A stretch of DNA of 64,000 nucleotides from contig NZ_JACJOO010000095.1 in NCBI RefSeq assembly GCF_014695575.1, positions 110,470-174,469 of the forward strand. Direction: 5' to 3'. Below the pieces are notes generated by a model, which worked only from the letters and a program-made list of their open reading frames with translations, did not search any database and was not told the DNA's origin. The translations under genes were made by a program, and so were the position numbers. This stretch comes from Leptolyngbya sp. FACHB-8. Lineage in GTDB: Bacteria > Cyanobacteriota > Cyanobacteriia > Elainellales > Elainellaceae. Position 1 is the stretch's first letter, and every line of letters starts with the position of its first letter. This document shows positions 46,500-55,683 of the stretch, piece after piece.

Positions 46500-47567
46500 T
46501 TAGACGCTGACAGAAGCCGCTGCTGAGGAGGCAGAACCTGCCCCGGTGGGTTTAACCCAATCTCGCTCGACCAGTAATTCCGCAATCTGCACAGCGTTGA
46601 GAGCTGCCCCTTTGCGAACCTGATCACCACACAGCCAGAGCTCTAAACCACCAGGATTGGAGAGGTCTTCGCGGATCCGACCGACCAAAACGGGGTCTTT
46701 GCCTGTGGCATCAATGGGCATGGGGAAATAGTTGGCTTGCCAGTCCTCGACCAACTGTACCCCTGGAGCAGACTTCAGGATCTCCCGTGCCTGATCCGGA
46801 CTGAAGGGCTCTACAAATTCAAGATTGATGGCTTCCGAATGTGCCCGTAAGACGGGAACCCGTACGCAGGTGGCTGACACGCGTAGGTCAGGAACCCCGA
46901 AAATCTTGCGGGTTTCGTTCACCATTTTCATTTCTTCCTCACAGTAGCCCTGGTTGTTGATGGGCGTATTGTGGGGGAACAGGTTAAACGCCAGAGGATA
47001 AGGGAAAGATTCGGTGGGTGGCTCGGTGCCATTGAGAATGGCCTGAGCCTGCACTTTAACCTCCTCCATAGCCCGTGCACCAGCGCCGCTGGCTGATTGG
47101 TAGGTGGCAGCGACGATGCGCTTCACGGGCGTTACCTGATGCAATGGGTAAACGGCCACATTCATCAAGATGGTAGTGCAGTTGGGGTTGGCAATGATGC
47201 CCTGGTGCTGGGATGCGGCTTGCGGGTTTACTTCCGGCACGACCAGCGGCACGTTCGGGTCCATACGAAAGGCGCTAGAGTTGTCGATCATCACAGCTCC
47301 AGCGGCCACGATCTTCGGAGCCCAGGCTTTGGACTGAGAGCCACCTGCTGAGGCCAGCACGATGTCGATATCATCGAAGGAGCGATCGCTCACCGCTTCG
47401 ATCGTCAGGGTTTCTCCCTGAAACTGAACGGTTTTCCCAGCAGAACGCTCTGAGGCCAATAGCTTCAGTTCAGATAGCGGAAATTGACGCTCGGCCAAAA
47501 GTTCCAATAATTCAGTGCCAACGGCACCTGTGGCACCCAAAATAGCAACTCGATACGACTGAGGCAA
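46500..47567 (-). CDS. asd: aspartate-semialdehyde dehydrogenase
   Basis: Asd reduces aspartyl phosphate to the semialdehyde, the branch point to lysine/diaminopimelate, threonine and methionine. It has the NADP loop LGATGAVGTELLELL, the catalytic Cys in IANPNCTT, and the RVPVLRAHSEA segment. Length 355 aa; the last 15 residues are Ser/Ala-rich. It is the first gene of the asd-dapA pair and divergent from tig. Confidence 0.96.
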   Translation of the reverse strand: MPQSYRVAILGATGAVGTELLELLAERQFPLSELKLLASERSAGKTVQFQGETLTIEAVSDRSFDDIDIVLASAGGSQSKAWAPKIVAAGAVMIDNSSAFRMDPNVPLVVPEVNPQAASQHQGIIANPNCTTILMNVAVYPLHQVTPVKRIVAATYQSASGAGARAMEEVKVQAQAILNGTEPPTESFPYPLAFNLFPHNTPINNQGYCEEEMKMVNETRKIFGVPDLRVSATCVRVPVLRAHSEAINLEFVEPFSPDQAREILKSAPGVQLVEDWQANYFPMPIDATGKDPVLVGRIREDLSNPGGLELWLCGDQVRKGAALNAVQIAELLVERDWVKPTGAGSASSAAASVSV

Positions 47568-47809
47568 AGTCTAACGTCCTCCCACGACGGTAATGGTGTT
47601 GATGGTGTGTTGGAAAGGTGTTCTGACTGCTGCCAGAACCGAACGGTTAAGAGTGATCTGAAATGCTTCTCGGTGGTTTTCTTTAATTTGTTAAGTTCTT
47701 TTAAGCCTTACTGCTTCTGTAAGCCCCACGAGCCGGGGCGAATTCAGGTATATCGCATAAAGATTGACTGATCATAACGGAGTTTTGCGAGATCACAAAG
47801 CTTAATTTG

Positions 47810-47989
47810 ATGGGGGCTTTGATAGCGGAAGTGGAAGTGGAGGCCGAAAACGCGTTTGAAACGTTTTTGCACTCCTTAAGAAAATCAACGGTTCAAACGA
47901 TATTGCGTGATTGGGTGAGAGGCTTGAAAGATCTGTTCCAAGAAGTCTACGAGGAAACGGGCGAGCTAAGCCATACATTTGTGGCCTAA
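47810..47989 (+). CDS. possible small protein of unknown function
   Basis: A 59-codon frame in the asd-tig divergent gap. The product (starting MGALIAEVEVEAENAFETF) is acidic at first, then has an amphipathic helix-like stretch (WVRGLKDLFQEVYEETGE). The composition looks protein-like, but there is no clear ribosome site and no family is recognised. It could be chance; comparison with related genomes would decide. Confidence 0.3.
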   Translation: MGALIAEVEVEAENAFETFLHSLRKSTVQTILRDWVRGLKDLFQEVYEETGELSHTFVA

Positions 47990-48183
47990 ATCAACAATTT
48001 TTATTGTGGAACCCAAAATTTAGTTTTTCGCATGGTCGGGTATCCACAACCCAGCGAACCGCAACCTTTAGTCGTAGCTGAAGAACCTGAGTGGTGGATT
48101 CACACCTGTTCAGAATCAGTTACTATAGCTAATTGCGGCATTGCACTCCAGGCACAGCCCATTGACGTGACACGAGAAGATTC

Positions 48184-49824
48184 ATGAAAGTTACCCAGGA
48201 AAAATTACCGGCCAGTCGGATTGGTTTAGAAATTGAAGTCACGCCTGAGATGTCGAAGCAGGTGTATGACAAGACGCTGCAAAAGTTTGCCCGTAGTGCC
48301 AACATTCCTGGGTTCCGCAAAGGGAAGGTGCCTACTAAGATCCTCACCAGCCAGTATGGTCGAAGCCTCAAGGCCGCTGCCCTGGAAGAGTTGATCGACT
48401 CCAGCATTAAGCAGGCGATCGAGCAAGAGAAGATTGACGCGCTCGGTAATATTGAGTTGCGATCGCCCTTTGAGCAACTGCTTGAGCAGTTTGAGCCTGG
48501 AACGGTTGTCACCATCTCTGCGGCCCTGGATGTTCCTCCTGATGCCAACCTGACCCAATACACTGGGTTATCGGTGCAGGCGGAGGAGATTCCCTACGAT
48601 GCCAGTCGGGTTGATGAAGTATTGGAGGGCTATCGCGATCGCCTTGCTACCCGCGTGCCTGTCGAAGGCCGTCCCGCTCAGGAGAAAGACCTGGCGGTGG
48701 TTGACTTCAACGGCCGTTTGGTCAGTGAAGGCGATGAAGAAGTGGCTGAGATCCCAGGTGGTAGCGCTACTGACTTCGAGTTGGAATTGTCCGAGGGTCG
48801 CTTTATCCCCGGCTTTATCGATGGCATCATTGGCATGAACGTTGGGGAAACCAAGGAAGTCAATGCTACCTTCCCCGACCCCTACATGCAAGCGGATCTG
48901 GCTGGTAAGCCTGCCGTCTTTACAGTCACCTTGAAGGAAATCAAAGAGAAAGAGCTGCCCGAACTGGATGACGATTTTGCTCAAGAAGTGAGCGAATTTG
49001 AAACCCTGGAAGCTCTGCGTGAGTCTCTTGATACCCGCTTTAAGAAAGAAGCGGAAGATAAGACCCGCCAGAACAAGCAGCAGGCCTTCCTGGACGAGCT
49101 GGTGAAGCACTTGGAAGTGGATCTGCCCGAGTCTCTGATTCGGCGGGAAGTGGACTACATGATCACCCAGACTGCCATGCAGTTGGAGCAGCAAGGGATG
49201 GACATCAAGAAGATGTTCAGCGCTGAGGTGATTAATAGCTTGCGCGATCGCACCCGCCCTGAGGCAATTACCCGCATCCAGCGCACCATGGCTCTGGGCG
49301 AAATTGCCAAGAAAGAATCCATTAAGGTCGAGGAATCCGAACTGGAAGCCAAGATTACCGAAGTTTTGGCAGATATTGGTGATGATGCAAACATCGACCG
49401 TAAACGTCTGCGGGAAGTTCTCGACGAAGATTTGCTGAAAGAAAAGATCTTTGACTGGTTGGAAGCGAACAATACGCTGGAGCTGGTACCTGAAGGTACG
49501 CTGACCAAAGAAACCCCGACTGAAGAAGCGGTCGAGGAGCTCGAACCAGCTAGCAGCCAGACTATTGATGTCGAAGCGGTAGCCACTGTCGAAGCAGAGG
49601 ATGCTCCCGCAGAAGCGGAAGTCGCTGAAGAGTCGGCTAAAGCAACGAAGGGCAAGTCTTCTCGTTCCAAGAAAGCCAGCAAGACCGATGCCGAGGCGGA
49701 GGTAGCTGAGGAAGCAGAGGCTTCTGACGAAGGAGAGGAAGCTAAGAAAAAGGCTACAGCCAAGAAGAAAACCACCCGCAAGGCCAAGGCTGACGATGCT
49801 GAGGCAGAGGATGCAGATGCCTAA
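48184..49824 (+). CDS. tig: trigger factor with long acidic/basic C-terminal tail
   Basis: Trigger factor is the ribosome-bound chaperone and peptidyl-prolyl isomerase that meets nascent chains. The ribosome-docking signature GFRKGKVP is at about residue 41, the FKBP-type domain (GFIDGIIGMNVGE, VTLKEIKEKELPELDD) spans about 160-245, and the arm domain follows. Residues from about 450 to 546 form a tail of Glu/Ala-rich and Lys-rich blocks (EAEVAEEAEASDEGEEA, KKKATAKKKTTRKAK) that is longer than usual. clpP and clpX follow, the common cyanobacterial order. Confidence 0.95.
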   Translation: MKVTQEKLPASRIGLEIEVTPEMSKQVYDKTLQKFARSANIPGFRKGKVPTKILTSQYGRSLKAAALEELIDSSIKQAIEQEKIDALGNIELRSPFEQLLEQFEPGTVVTISAALDVPPDANLTQYTGLSVQAEEIPYDASRVDEVLEGYRDRLATRVPVEGRPAQEKDLAVVDFNGRLVSEGDEEVAEIPGGSATDFELELSEGRFIPGFIDGIIGMNVGETKEVNATFPDPYMQADLAGKPAVFTVTLKEIKEKELPELDDDFAQEVSEFETLEALRESLDTRFKKEAEDKTRQNKQQAFLDELVKHLEVDLPESLIRREVDYMITQTAMQLEQQGMDIKKMFSAEVINSLRDRTRPEAITRIQRTMALGEIAKKESIKVEESELEAKITEVLADIGDDANIDRKRLREVLDEDLLKEKIFDWLEANNTLELVPEGTLTKETPTEEAVEELEPASSQTIDVEAVATVEAEDAPAEAEVAEESAKATKGKSSRSKKASKTDAEAEVAEEAEASDEGEEAKKKATAKKKTTRKAKADDAEAEDADA

Positions 49825-49829
49825 AAGCT

Positions 49830-49860
49830 AATTTGTGGTGCATGTAGTACACCACAAATT
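49830..49860 (+). terminator. tig terminator
   Basis: AATTTGTGGTG pairs with CACCACAAATT over a 9-nt loop, 6 bp past the stop. clpP therefore probably also has its own promoter in 49,861-50,063. Confidence 0.65.
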
Positions 49861-50063
49861 GCTGCTCTCAGGCCGTTTCGGGCTCGTATTTGGCCCGACG
49901 ACTATTGAGTAATTCTTGAGGAAGCCACCAGTCTCAAATGAGTTGAGGCATAATGTGCAGTAGGCTCGTTGCTGGTGGTTACTTGCATCTTGGCCGGAGT
50001 TATTACGGTTTTGTTGATATGGTTTTCTCCCAATCTCCACAATTTGCTCCCTGGAGCCTAAAC

Positions 50064-50726
50064 GTGTCTGATCTCCAATCCACCGCGAATACGGCTGCTC
50101 AGCCTCGCAACATGATTCCCATGGTAATTGAGCAGTCTGGTCGAGGAGAGCGGGCCTTTGACATCTACTCACGGCTACTCCGGGAGCGCATTGTTTTCCT
50201 GGGAACCCCTGTGGACGACAATGTGGCCGACTCCATCGTGGCGCAACTGCTCTATCTGGATGCTGAAGATCCTGAGAAGGATATTCAGCTCTACATCAAC
50301 TCGCCCGGCGGTTCCGTAACTGCGGGTATGGCAATCTACGACACCATGCAGCAGGTTCGCCCTGATGTTGTAACCATTTGTTATGGTTTGGCAGCAAGTA
50401 TGGGTGCCTTTTTGCTGGCCGGTGGTGCAGCCGGAAAACGGCTCTCTCTGCCGAGTTCACGCATTATGATTCACCAGCCATTGGGTGGTGCTCAAGGGCA
50501 AGCGGTAGATATTGAAATTCAAGCCCGAGAAATTCTGTATCATAAGCGGAAGCTCAATGAATTGCTGGCTCACCATACCAGGCAGCCTATGGAGCGAATC
50601 GAGACCGATACGGAGCGGGACTTCTTCATGTCTGCTGAAGAGGCTAAAAATTACGGTCTGATTGATCAAGTGATCACCCGGCAGGAACTTTCCGCCGGAC
50701 GATCTGCCGTCACCACAAGTAACTGA
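50064..50726 (+). CDS. clpP: ATP-dependent Clp protease proteolytic subunit
   Basis: ClpP is the serine protease barrel that works with ClpX or ClpC. It shows the nucleophile Ser in [14 protein letters not shown], the His in [10 protein letters not shown] and [14 protein letters not shown] near the end. The frame is open to 49,953. I choose the GTG at 50,064 because GGAG lies eight bases upstream; ATGs at 50,019 and 50,112 are alternatives, the last beginning the conserved [17 protein letters not shown] part. It is 13 bp ahead of clpX, so the two are cotranscribed and probably act as one protease. Confidence 0.95.
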   Translation: MSDLQSTANTAAQPRNMIPMVIEQSGRGERAFDIYSRLLRERIVFLGTPVDDNVADSIVAQLLYLDAEDPEKDIQLYINSPGGSVTAGMAIYDTMQQVRPDVVTICYGLAASMGAFLLAGGAAGKRLSLPSSRIMIHQPLGGAQGQAVDIEIQAREILYHKRKLNELLAHHTRQPMERIETDTERDFFMSAEEAKNYGLIDQVITRQELSAGRSAVTTSN

Positions 50727-50739
50727 GGGGCGACTGGAC

Positions 50740-52074
50740 ATGTCAAAGTATGACTCTCATCTCAAATGTTCCTTTTGTGGTAAATCCCAGGAACAAGTGC
50801 GCAAACTGATTGCAGGGCCTGGGGTCTATATTTGTGATGAGTGTGTCGATCTTTGCAATGAAATCCTCGATGAGGAGCTGTTTGACTCTGGGGCTACAGT
50901 ACCCCAGTCAGCTCCTCGTCGTGAGCCACAGCCAGAGAAGCGCCCATCGCGCTCAACCCGGCTGTCGCTGAATCAAATTCCGAAGCCTCGGGAGATTAAA
51001 AAGCACCTGGATGACCATGTGATTGGTCAGGAAGGAGCAAAGAAAATTCTTTCCGTGGCCGTCTACAACCACTACAAGCGGCTGAACTTTGTTCAGAACA
51101 AGGCTAACGGCAAGCTTGACGATTCTGTTGAGCTGCAAAAGTCTAACATTCTGCTGATTGGGCCGACGGGTTGTGGTAAGACACTGCTGGCTCAAACCCT
51201 AGCGGAAATGCTGGATGTGCCCTTTGCTGTAGCGGATGCGACGACTTTGACGGAAGCAGGCTACGTGGGCGAGGACGTCGAGAACATTCTGCTGCGGCTG
51301 TTGCAGGTGGCAGATCTCGATGTGGAAGAGGCTCAGCGCGGCATCATCTACATTGATGAAATCGACAAGATTGCTCGCAAGAGTGAGAACCCCTCGATTA
51401 CTCGCGATGTTTCAGGTGAAGGCGTTCAGCAAGCGCTGCTGAAGATGCTGGAAGGAACGGTTGCTAACGTGCCGCCCCAGGGAGGCCGGAAGCACCCCTA
51501 TCAGGACTGCATTCAAATTGACACCAGCAATATTCTGTTTATTTGCGGTGGAGCGTTTGTGGGTCTGGACAAGATCATTGAGCAGCGGATCGGGAAGAAG
51601 AGCATGGGCTTTATCCAACCGGGGGATACCTCGAAGGAGAAGCGCACCGCTGATGTGCTGCGGTATATGGAACCCGATGACCTGGTGAAGTTTGGTATGA
51701 TTCCGGAATTCATCGGTCGGGTACCTGTGATGGCAGGTGTGGATCCGCTGGATGAGGATGCTTTGGCGGCGATTCTGACGGAGCCGCGCAATGCGCTGGT
51801 GAAGCAGTATCAGAAGCTCATGAAGATGGACAATGTGAGTCTGGAGTTTCGGCCAGATGCGGTGCGGGCGATCGCTAAAGAAGCCTACCGTCGCAAAACG
51901 GGCGCACGGGCACTCCGCAGCATTGTCGAGGAAATGATGCTCGATGTAATGTACGAGTTGCCGTCGCGGAAGGATGTGACGCGCTGTACGATTACGCGAG
52001 AGATGGTTGAGAAGCGATCGACAGCAGAACTACTGTTGCATCCATCATCGATTCCGAAACCAGAATCGGCCTGA
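50740..52074 (+). CDS. clpX: ATP-dependent Clp protease ATP-binding subunit ClpX
   Basis: ClpX unfolds substrates and feeds them to ClpP. It has the N-terminal zinc finger (CSFCGKS...CDECVDLC), Walker A GPTGCGKT, Walker [12 protein letters not shown], and the ClpP-docking IGF-type loop, here IGKKSMGF. Length 444 aa. It is the last gene of tig-clpP-clpX, with a strong terminator 8 bp after its stop. Confidence 0.97.
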   Translation: MSKYDSHLKCSFCGKSQEQVRKLIAGPGVYICDECVDLCNEILDEELFDSGATVPQSAPRREPQPEKRPSRSTRLSLNQIPKPREIKKHLDDHVIGQEGAKKILSVAVYNHYKRLNFVQNKANGKLDDSVELQKSNILLIGPTGCGKTLLAQTLAEMLDVPFAVADATTLTEAGYVGEDVENILLRLLQVADLDVEEAQRGIIYIDEIDKIARKSENPSITRDVSGEGVQQALLKMLEGTVANVPPQGGRKHPYQDCIQIDTSNILFICGGAFVGLDKIIEQRIGKKSMGFIQPGDTSKEKRTADVLRYMEPDDLVKFGMIPEFIGRVPVMAGVDPLDEDALAAILTEPRNALVKQYQKLMKMDNVSLEFRPDAVRAIAKEAYRRKTGARALRSIVEEMMLDVMYELPSRKDVTRCTITREMVEKRSTAELLLHPSSIPKPESA

Positions 52075-52081
52075 TAAACTT

Positions 52082-52122
52082 AAAACAAAGAAAGGCGGAC
52101 ATTGTCCGCCTTTCTTTGTTTT
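52082..52122 (+). terminator. clpX terminator
   Basis: A perfect 19-bp stem AAAACAAAGAAAGGCGGAC with ATT loop and TTTT end. Confidence 0.9.
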
Positions 52123-52159
52123 GGCAATTGATTTCTCTGTCGAGTTTATTGGAAACGAG

Positions 52160-52393
52160 TTGTAGAGGCGGGTTTTGGTGCTATCCCTACAACACAGGCG
52201 AGAGTATCATTCAAACCTAGTAGGCTACGGCCCAAGTCCGTAACCTATTTTTCTGTGGGGGTGCTTCGCACCCCCACAGAAAAATAGGTTATATATTTAT
52301 CCTCGGCGTACTAGCCTACGGGATGCGATCGCGAGGGTAAGTTTTGCCAGGTTGACGGCACCAGCAGGGATGGTCTGCTAAACCCACCCCTAC
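52160..52393. repeat. Family E dimeric repeat interrupted by family D element
   Basis: The outer parts (GTAGAGGCGGGTTTTGG... and ...GCTAAACCCACCCCTAC) match the family E copies at 22,166 and 34,676. After CATTCAAAC, where those continue into the central CCCGCCC block, a 98-bp family D element is present. The family E sequence then resumes with GGGTAAGTTTTGCCAGGTT. Confidence 0.7.
52217..52314. mobile_element. Family D MITE-like element, copy 2 (98 bp), nested in family E
   Basis: The ends are CTAGTAGGCTACGG and CCTCGGCGTACTAG. The central hairpin AACCTATTTTTCTGTGGGGG and complement is at 52,240-52,291. It is the reverse orientation of the copy at 35,121. Only CTAG at both ends could be a duplicated target. 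Confidence 0.75.
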
Positions 52394-52621
52394 TGAAGGT
52401 ATTCGACTTCCTGCGCCAATTGTTGTGCGGCTTTGCCGTGAACGAGTCGTGCCCTCACCGGCTTATGTAGAAGACCTATCGAATTAACAAAGGGCTTTAT
52501 CAGAACTCTTAATACTTCATGGAGGGGGACGCAAATTCGGCAGGTCGTTGGTATTTTTAGGGGTATGTCTGAGTCCAGATGGATTTGGCAAGTTTGATGT
52601 TTCGTAAAACGAATATTGACA

Positions 52622-53509
52622 ATGCCTTTTATTGATGTTCGTGGGGTATCACATTATTACGAATGGATCAGTGAAACGCCGGTTTCCTATCCGTTTCAGC
52701 CCAGTAAGCCAGTGATGGTGTTTGTGCATGGGTGGGGTGGTTCTGATCGCTATTGGGAATCTACAGCGCGGACGATCGCTCCCCAGTTCGACAGTCTCCT
52801 CTACGACATGCGGGGATTTGGGCGATCGCCCCTACCCAAACCTGTTCCCGATGCTGTCTCCGCCATTGGCTACGAGTTGGAAACCTATGCCGACGATCTG
52901 GTGCTGTTGCTTGATGCGTTAGGTGTACATCAAAAAATTTATTTGAATGCTCACTCTACTGGGGCATCGGTAGGGGTGTTGTTTTTGAATCGGCATGGCG
53001 ATCGCGTCGAGCGGGGCATTCTTACCTGTAATGGGATTTTTGACTACGACCCGGCAGCGTTTGCAGCGTTTTATAAGTTTGGTGGATACGTGGTGGCGGT
53101 TCGGCCCAAGTGGTTGTCGGCTATTCCCCTAGTCGATCGCATCTTTATGGCCCGTTTTCTGAAGCGGCCAATTCCGGCGCACGATCGCAAAGCGTTTTTA
53201 GAAGATTTTCTCATGGCGGATTATGAGGCGGCTTTGGGGACTATTTTCACCGCTGTTTCAGAGAGAGCAGTGGAGGAAATGCCTAAGGAATTTGCCAAAA
53301 TTCCAGTGCCAACGCTACTGGTATCAGGCGAGTATGACCAGATTATTCCGGCGGATATGGGCTCTCGTGCAGCAGCGTTGAACCCTTTAGTGGAACATGT
53401 GGTGATTGCTAATACGGCGCATTTTCCTATGCTGGAAGATCCGGAGACCTATTTGCATAGGGTGCAGGACTTTTTGCAAATGACCCCGTCTACGCCTCTC
53501 ACAGCTTGA
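52622..53509 (+). CDS. alpha/beta hydrolase
   Basis: The 295-aa protein has the hydrolase fold: oxyanion motif VFVHGWGGSDRYW, an ordered YDMRGFGRSPLP turn, a nucleophile elbow reading NAHSTGAS (Ser in H-S-T-G in place of the usual GxSxG), Asp in SGEYDQIIP, and a late His in ANTAHFPMLEDPE. The substrate is unknown. The first Asn of the elbow is a deviation worth noting. It starts at the ATG at 52,622 with no strong ribosome site. It is a single gene between repeats. Confidence 0.88.
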   Translation: MPFIDVRGVSHYYEWISETPVSYPFQPSKPVMVFVHGWGGSDRYWESTARTIAPQFDSLLYDMRGFGRSPLPKPVPDAVSAIGYELETYADDLVLLLDALGVHQKIYLNAHSTGASVGVLFLNRHGDRVERGILTCNGIFDYDPAAFAAFYKFGGYVVAVRPKWLSAIPLVDRIFMARFLKRPIPAHDRKAFLEDFLMADYEAALGTIFTAVSERAVEEMPKEFAKIPVPTLLVSGEYDQIIPADMGSRAAALNPLVEHVVIANTAHFPMLEDPETYLHRVQDFLQMTPSTPLTA

Positions 53510-53575
53510 TATAGAAAAATGTGTGGTTAGGTGGGTATGGAGGAGGCCCTTTGTGCACTTTTCATGCCATCTAAC

Positions 53576-53700
53576 CACCCCAATTTTGACAGTTGGAATG
53601 TGAGGGACTTCGCCCGCTGCATTCCAACTGTCAAAATTGGGGTGATGAACTATTCGATCGTGTTTTTGTACGTGAAGCACACGAAAACACGACTTTTAAA
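53576..53700. repeat. Family F palindromic repeat, copy 2, with adjoining hairpin
   Basis: A perfect 25-bp inverted repeat (CACCCCAATTTTGACAGTTG... and complement, 53,576-53,644) is followed by GTGATGAA. A second, weaker hairpin around GTACGTGAAGCACAC lies at 53,665-53,700. The copy at 9,149 shares the outer stem and following GTGATGAA. Confidence 0.65.
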
Positions 53701-53755
53701 ACACGGCCTGGTAATAGCTATAGTTTATTGATAGGGAACAGAGGAGGACGCAGAC

Positions 53756-54466
53756 GTGGTAACTGTTATGGATGTTGGCCGTTTATTTAATCGGCGTTTT
53801 TTCCGTAATCTGCTTCCATTTCCGGCTAGCAACCATTTTTTCCTGGGAAGTCTTGCACCGCCTTTTGAGTTGCTCGATGCTCAGACAGACCTGAGAATCC
53901 GATTGATGGATTGGGTCGGAACACGCCCTACAGATCCCCCTGTCCAGAAGCGGCCCGTGTTGCTCTATTTCACCCGCATTTTTAGTGAGAAGGTATACTG
54001 TCCGCTCTGCTATCCCCACATTATGGAACTGAATCAGCGCTATGAAGAATTTGCGCAGCGAGGGGCAGAGGTTTTTCTGATTACGAGTATAGACCTGCCA
54101 CAAAGCAAAACTGTGGTGCGAGATTTAGGGTTAAAGATGCCGGTTTTAAGCGATCCAAGCTGTCGGATTTTTCGGCTCTATCAGGTTGGGCAGGCGTTAG
54201 GAGCTCCCCTACCGGCCCAATTTTGGATTGATGCGAAGGGACGGATTCGATTTCGTCATCTGTTTTCATTTTTGGAACCGAATGCCAGCGTGGATCGGTT
54301 GGTAGTGGCGCTTGACCGCATTCGTTCCGGGCGTCAACCGGAGCCTCAGTCTTCTGTTGCCCCTGTAAAATCTGACGTACCCATCAAATCTGATGATATA
54401 AAGGTGCCAGGTTCTACTGAAATGGGAGAGTTAGCGGATGTTGGTACGCAAGTTAATGGAGTGTGA
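53756..54466 (+). CDS. redoxin-domain (peroxiredoxin/AhpC-TSA-like) protein
   Basis: The 236-residue protein has a thioredoxin-like fold: LGSLAPPFELLD at the start, VLLYFTRIFSEKVYCPLCYPHIMEL with a C-P-L-C pair near residue 83-86, FLITSIDLPQSK, and PAQFWIDAKGRIRF. A CxxC is uncommon for a typical 1-Cys or 2-Cys peroxiredoxin and suggests thiol-disulfide activity. The last 40 residues are a Pro/Ser/Lys tail. The start is GTG behind GAGGAGG. The cupin gene starts 29 bp before this gene stops, in another frame. Confidence 0.87.
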   Translation: MVTVMDVGRLFNRRFFRNLLPFPASNHFFLGSLAPPFELLDAQTDLRIRLMDWVGTRPTDPPVQKRPVLLYFTRIFSEKVYCPLCYPHIMELNQRYEEFAQRGAEVFLITSIDLPQSKTVVRDLGLKMPVLSDPSCRIFRLYQVGQALGAPLPAQFWIDAKGRIRFRHLFSFLEPNASVDRLVVALDRIRSGRQPEPQSSVAPVKSDVPIKSDDIKVPGSTEMGELADVGTQVNGV

Positions 54467-54803
54467 GGAGTTTGTCGCAGGCGACCACACGCTGCTGCGA
54501 GAGCTGCTGCATCCAGACAAACAACCTCTGGCTTTGCGCTATAGCTTAGCCCATGCTACGGTGCCAGTGGGGCAAACCTCTACCCCTCATTCCCTAACCA
54601 CTTCAGAAGTGTATTACATTCTCAGTGGTGTGGGGGATATGACGATTGATGGAGAAACGCAACGGGTGGAGCCAGGAGATGCAGTGTATATTCCACCGAA
54701 TGCGAAACAGTTTATCCACAACTCAGGGTCAGAGCCGCTAGTGTTTATTTGTATGGTAGACCCGGCTTGGCGCAAAGAGGATGAAACTGTTTATGAGATC
54801 TAA
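54438..54803 (+). CDS. single-domain cupin protein
   Basis: The 121-aa protein has a cupin barrel. Metal-ligand motif 1 reads TPHSLTTSEVYYILSGVGD with His and Glu but with a shifted middle, and motif 2 reads PGDAVYIPPNAKQFIHN with the last His kept. It may bind a metal or be a sensor; the ligand is unknown. The start overlaps the redoxin gene by 29 bp, which implies translational coupling. An internal ATG at 54,456 is an alternative. Confidence 0.88.
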   Translation: MLVRKLMECEEFVAGDHTLLRELLHPDKQPLALRYSLAHATVPVGQTSTPHSLTTSEVYYILSGVGDMTIDGETQRVEPGDAVYIPPNAKQFIHNSGSEPLVFICMVDPAWRKEDETVYEI

Positions 54804-55152
54804 AAACCTGGCGATCGCGCTACTGCCATAGAGCCTTGTGTTTTGCAATTCTCACAAGCTTTAAGTTATTACTTCAGCATTCAGGAAAAAGAATATTTGC
54901 TGCGTGATTGGAGAATTAATCCGACATGTTCTGGAATTTATTCCAGCAATCCATGCTTCTATAGTGCTGTTGTTTCTCAGAGTGTTTTATCTGATGTAGT
55001 TATGGATGAAATTTCTTGTAACCATACGCGTGAAGGAAATTGAAAGCTTTCATGATCAAACTCATTCCTACTTATATCCTTAATTATTGAATATTTCTTC
55101 TAATATCCCTAATTTTGTGTGTGGAGTGTATACGAAACTAACTAAAAAACTG
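54804..55152. other. gene-free region, 349 bp
   Basis: AT-rich sequence between the convergent cupin and membrane-protein genes. A short GCAATTCTCA at 54,845-54,854 matches ten bases of the family B terminus but has no partner. No terminator with a strong stem and no gene were recognised. Confidence 0.4.
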
Positions 55153-55683
55153 TTATCCACCAAGGGTGATAATGGTAGGCCACGCCAATGTAAATAACAT
55201 AATCAGATTGCAGGCCCAAAATGTGATCAAAATCCAGAGTAACCCTTGAAGGAGGCGATCGCCCGAATAACGTGCGGGCATATTGCGAATCTGCTCCCGT
55301 GCATGCCAGAGCTGCCACAGACGAAAGCAGGTGTAGAGGGTACCGATCAGGACAACAAGGCTGGAGAACCACGCACCAAATAACTGTTCGGATATTAATT
55401 GGGTTGCGATCGCTAAGAGATAAAAACCAAGAATTCTCCGCAGTTCTAAATTGCGAAACCAGAAGATGAAACCCATAGTGGGGAGGATAATGGTCAGGAC
55501 GAGGGATAACGGAATCCATACGCGGATAAATCTTGTCCCTGCTTCGCTGAAGTTTAACTGTGGCTCAATGGGGAGCGCTTCGGCGGCGATCGCCCAGCCC
55601 GTTGCCAGAGTTAGTAAGGCGACAAACGCAGCGAATAGAAGCGTTATCGACCATGTAAAGGGTGTCGAGCGGCTAGCCAGCAT
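55153..55683 (-). CDS. membrane protein of unknown function
   Basis: The 176-residue protein has five hydrophobic stretches (about residues 10-33, 53-75, 84-97, 102-120 and 146-170) with short polar loops and a basic loop (WHAREQIRNMPARYSGDRL). It is an integral membrane protein with no recognised family. AGGAG lies 7 nt upstream of the ATG at 55,683. A single gene next to the largest gene-free stretch. Confidence 0.75.
   Translation of the reverse strand: MLASRSTPFTWSITLLFAAFVALLTLATGWAIAAEALPIEPQLNFSEAGTRFIRVWIPLSLVLTIILPTMGFIFWFRNLELRRILGFYLLAIATQLISEQLFGAWFSSLVVLIGTLYTCFRLWQLWHAREQIRNMPARYSGDRLLQGLLWILITFWACNLIMLFTLAWPTIITLGG

Noticed and set aside
48568..49194. 208-codon minus-strand frame within tig
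   Set aside because: A shadow of a conserved gene; no protein features.
49155..49787. 210-codon minus-strand frame opposite the tig tail
   Set aside because: A Ser/Ala-rich complement of Glu/Lys/Ala codons in a well-supported gene.
54845..54854. Solo GCAATTCTCA resembling the family B terminus
   Set aside because: There is no second end within 300 bp, no hairpin 1 or 2, and no duplication; ten bases can match by chance.
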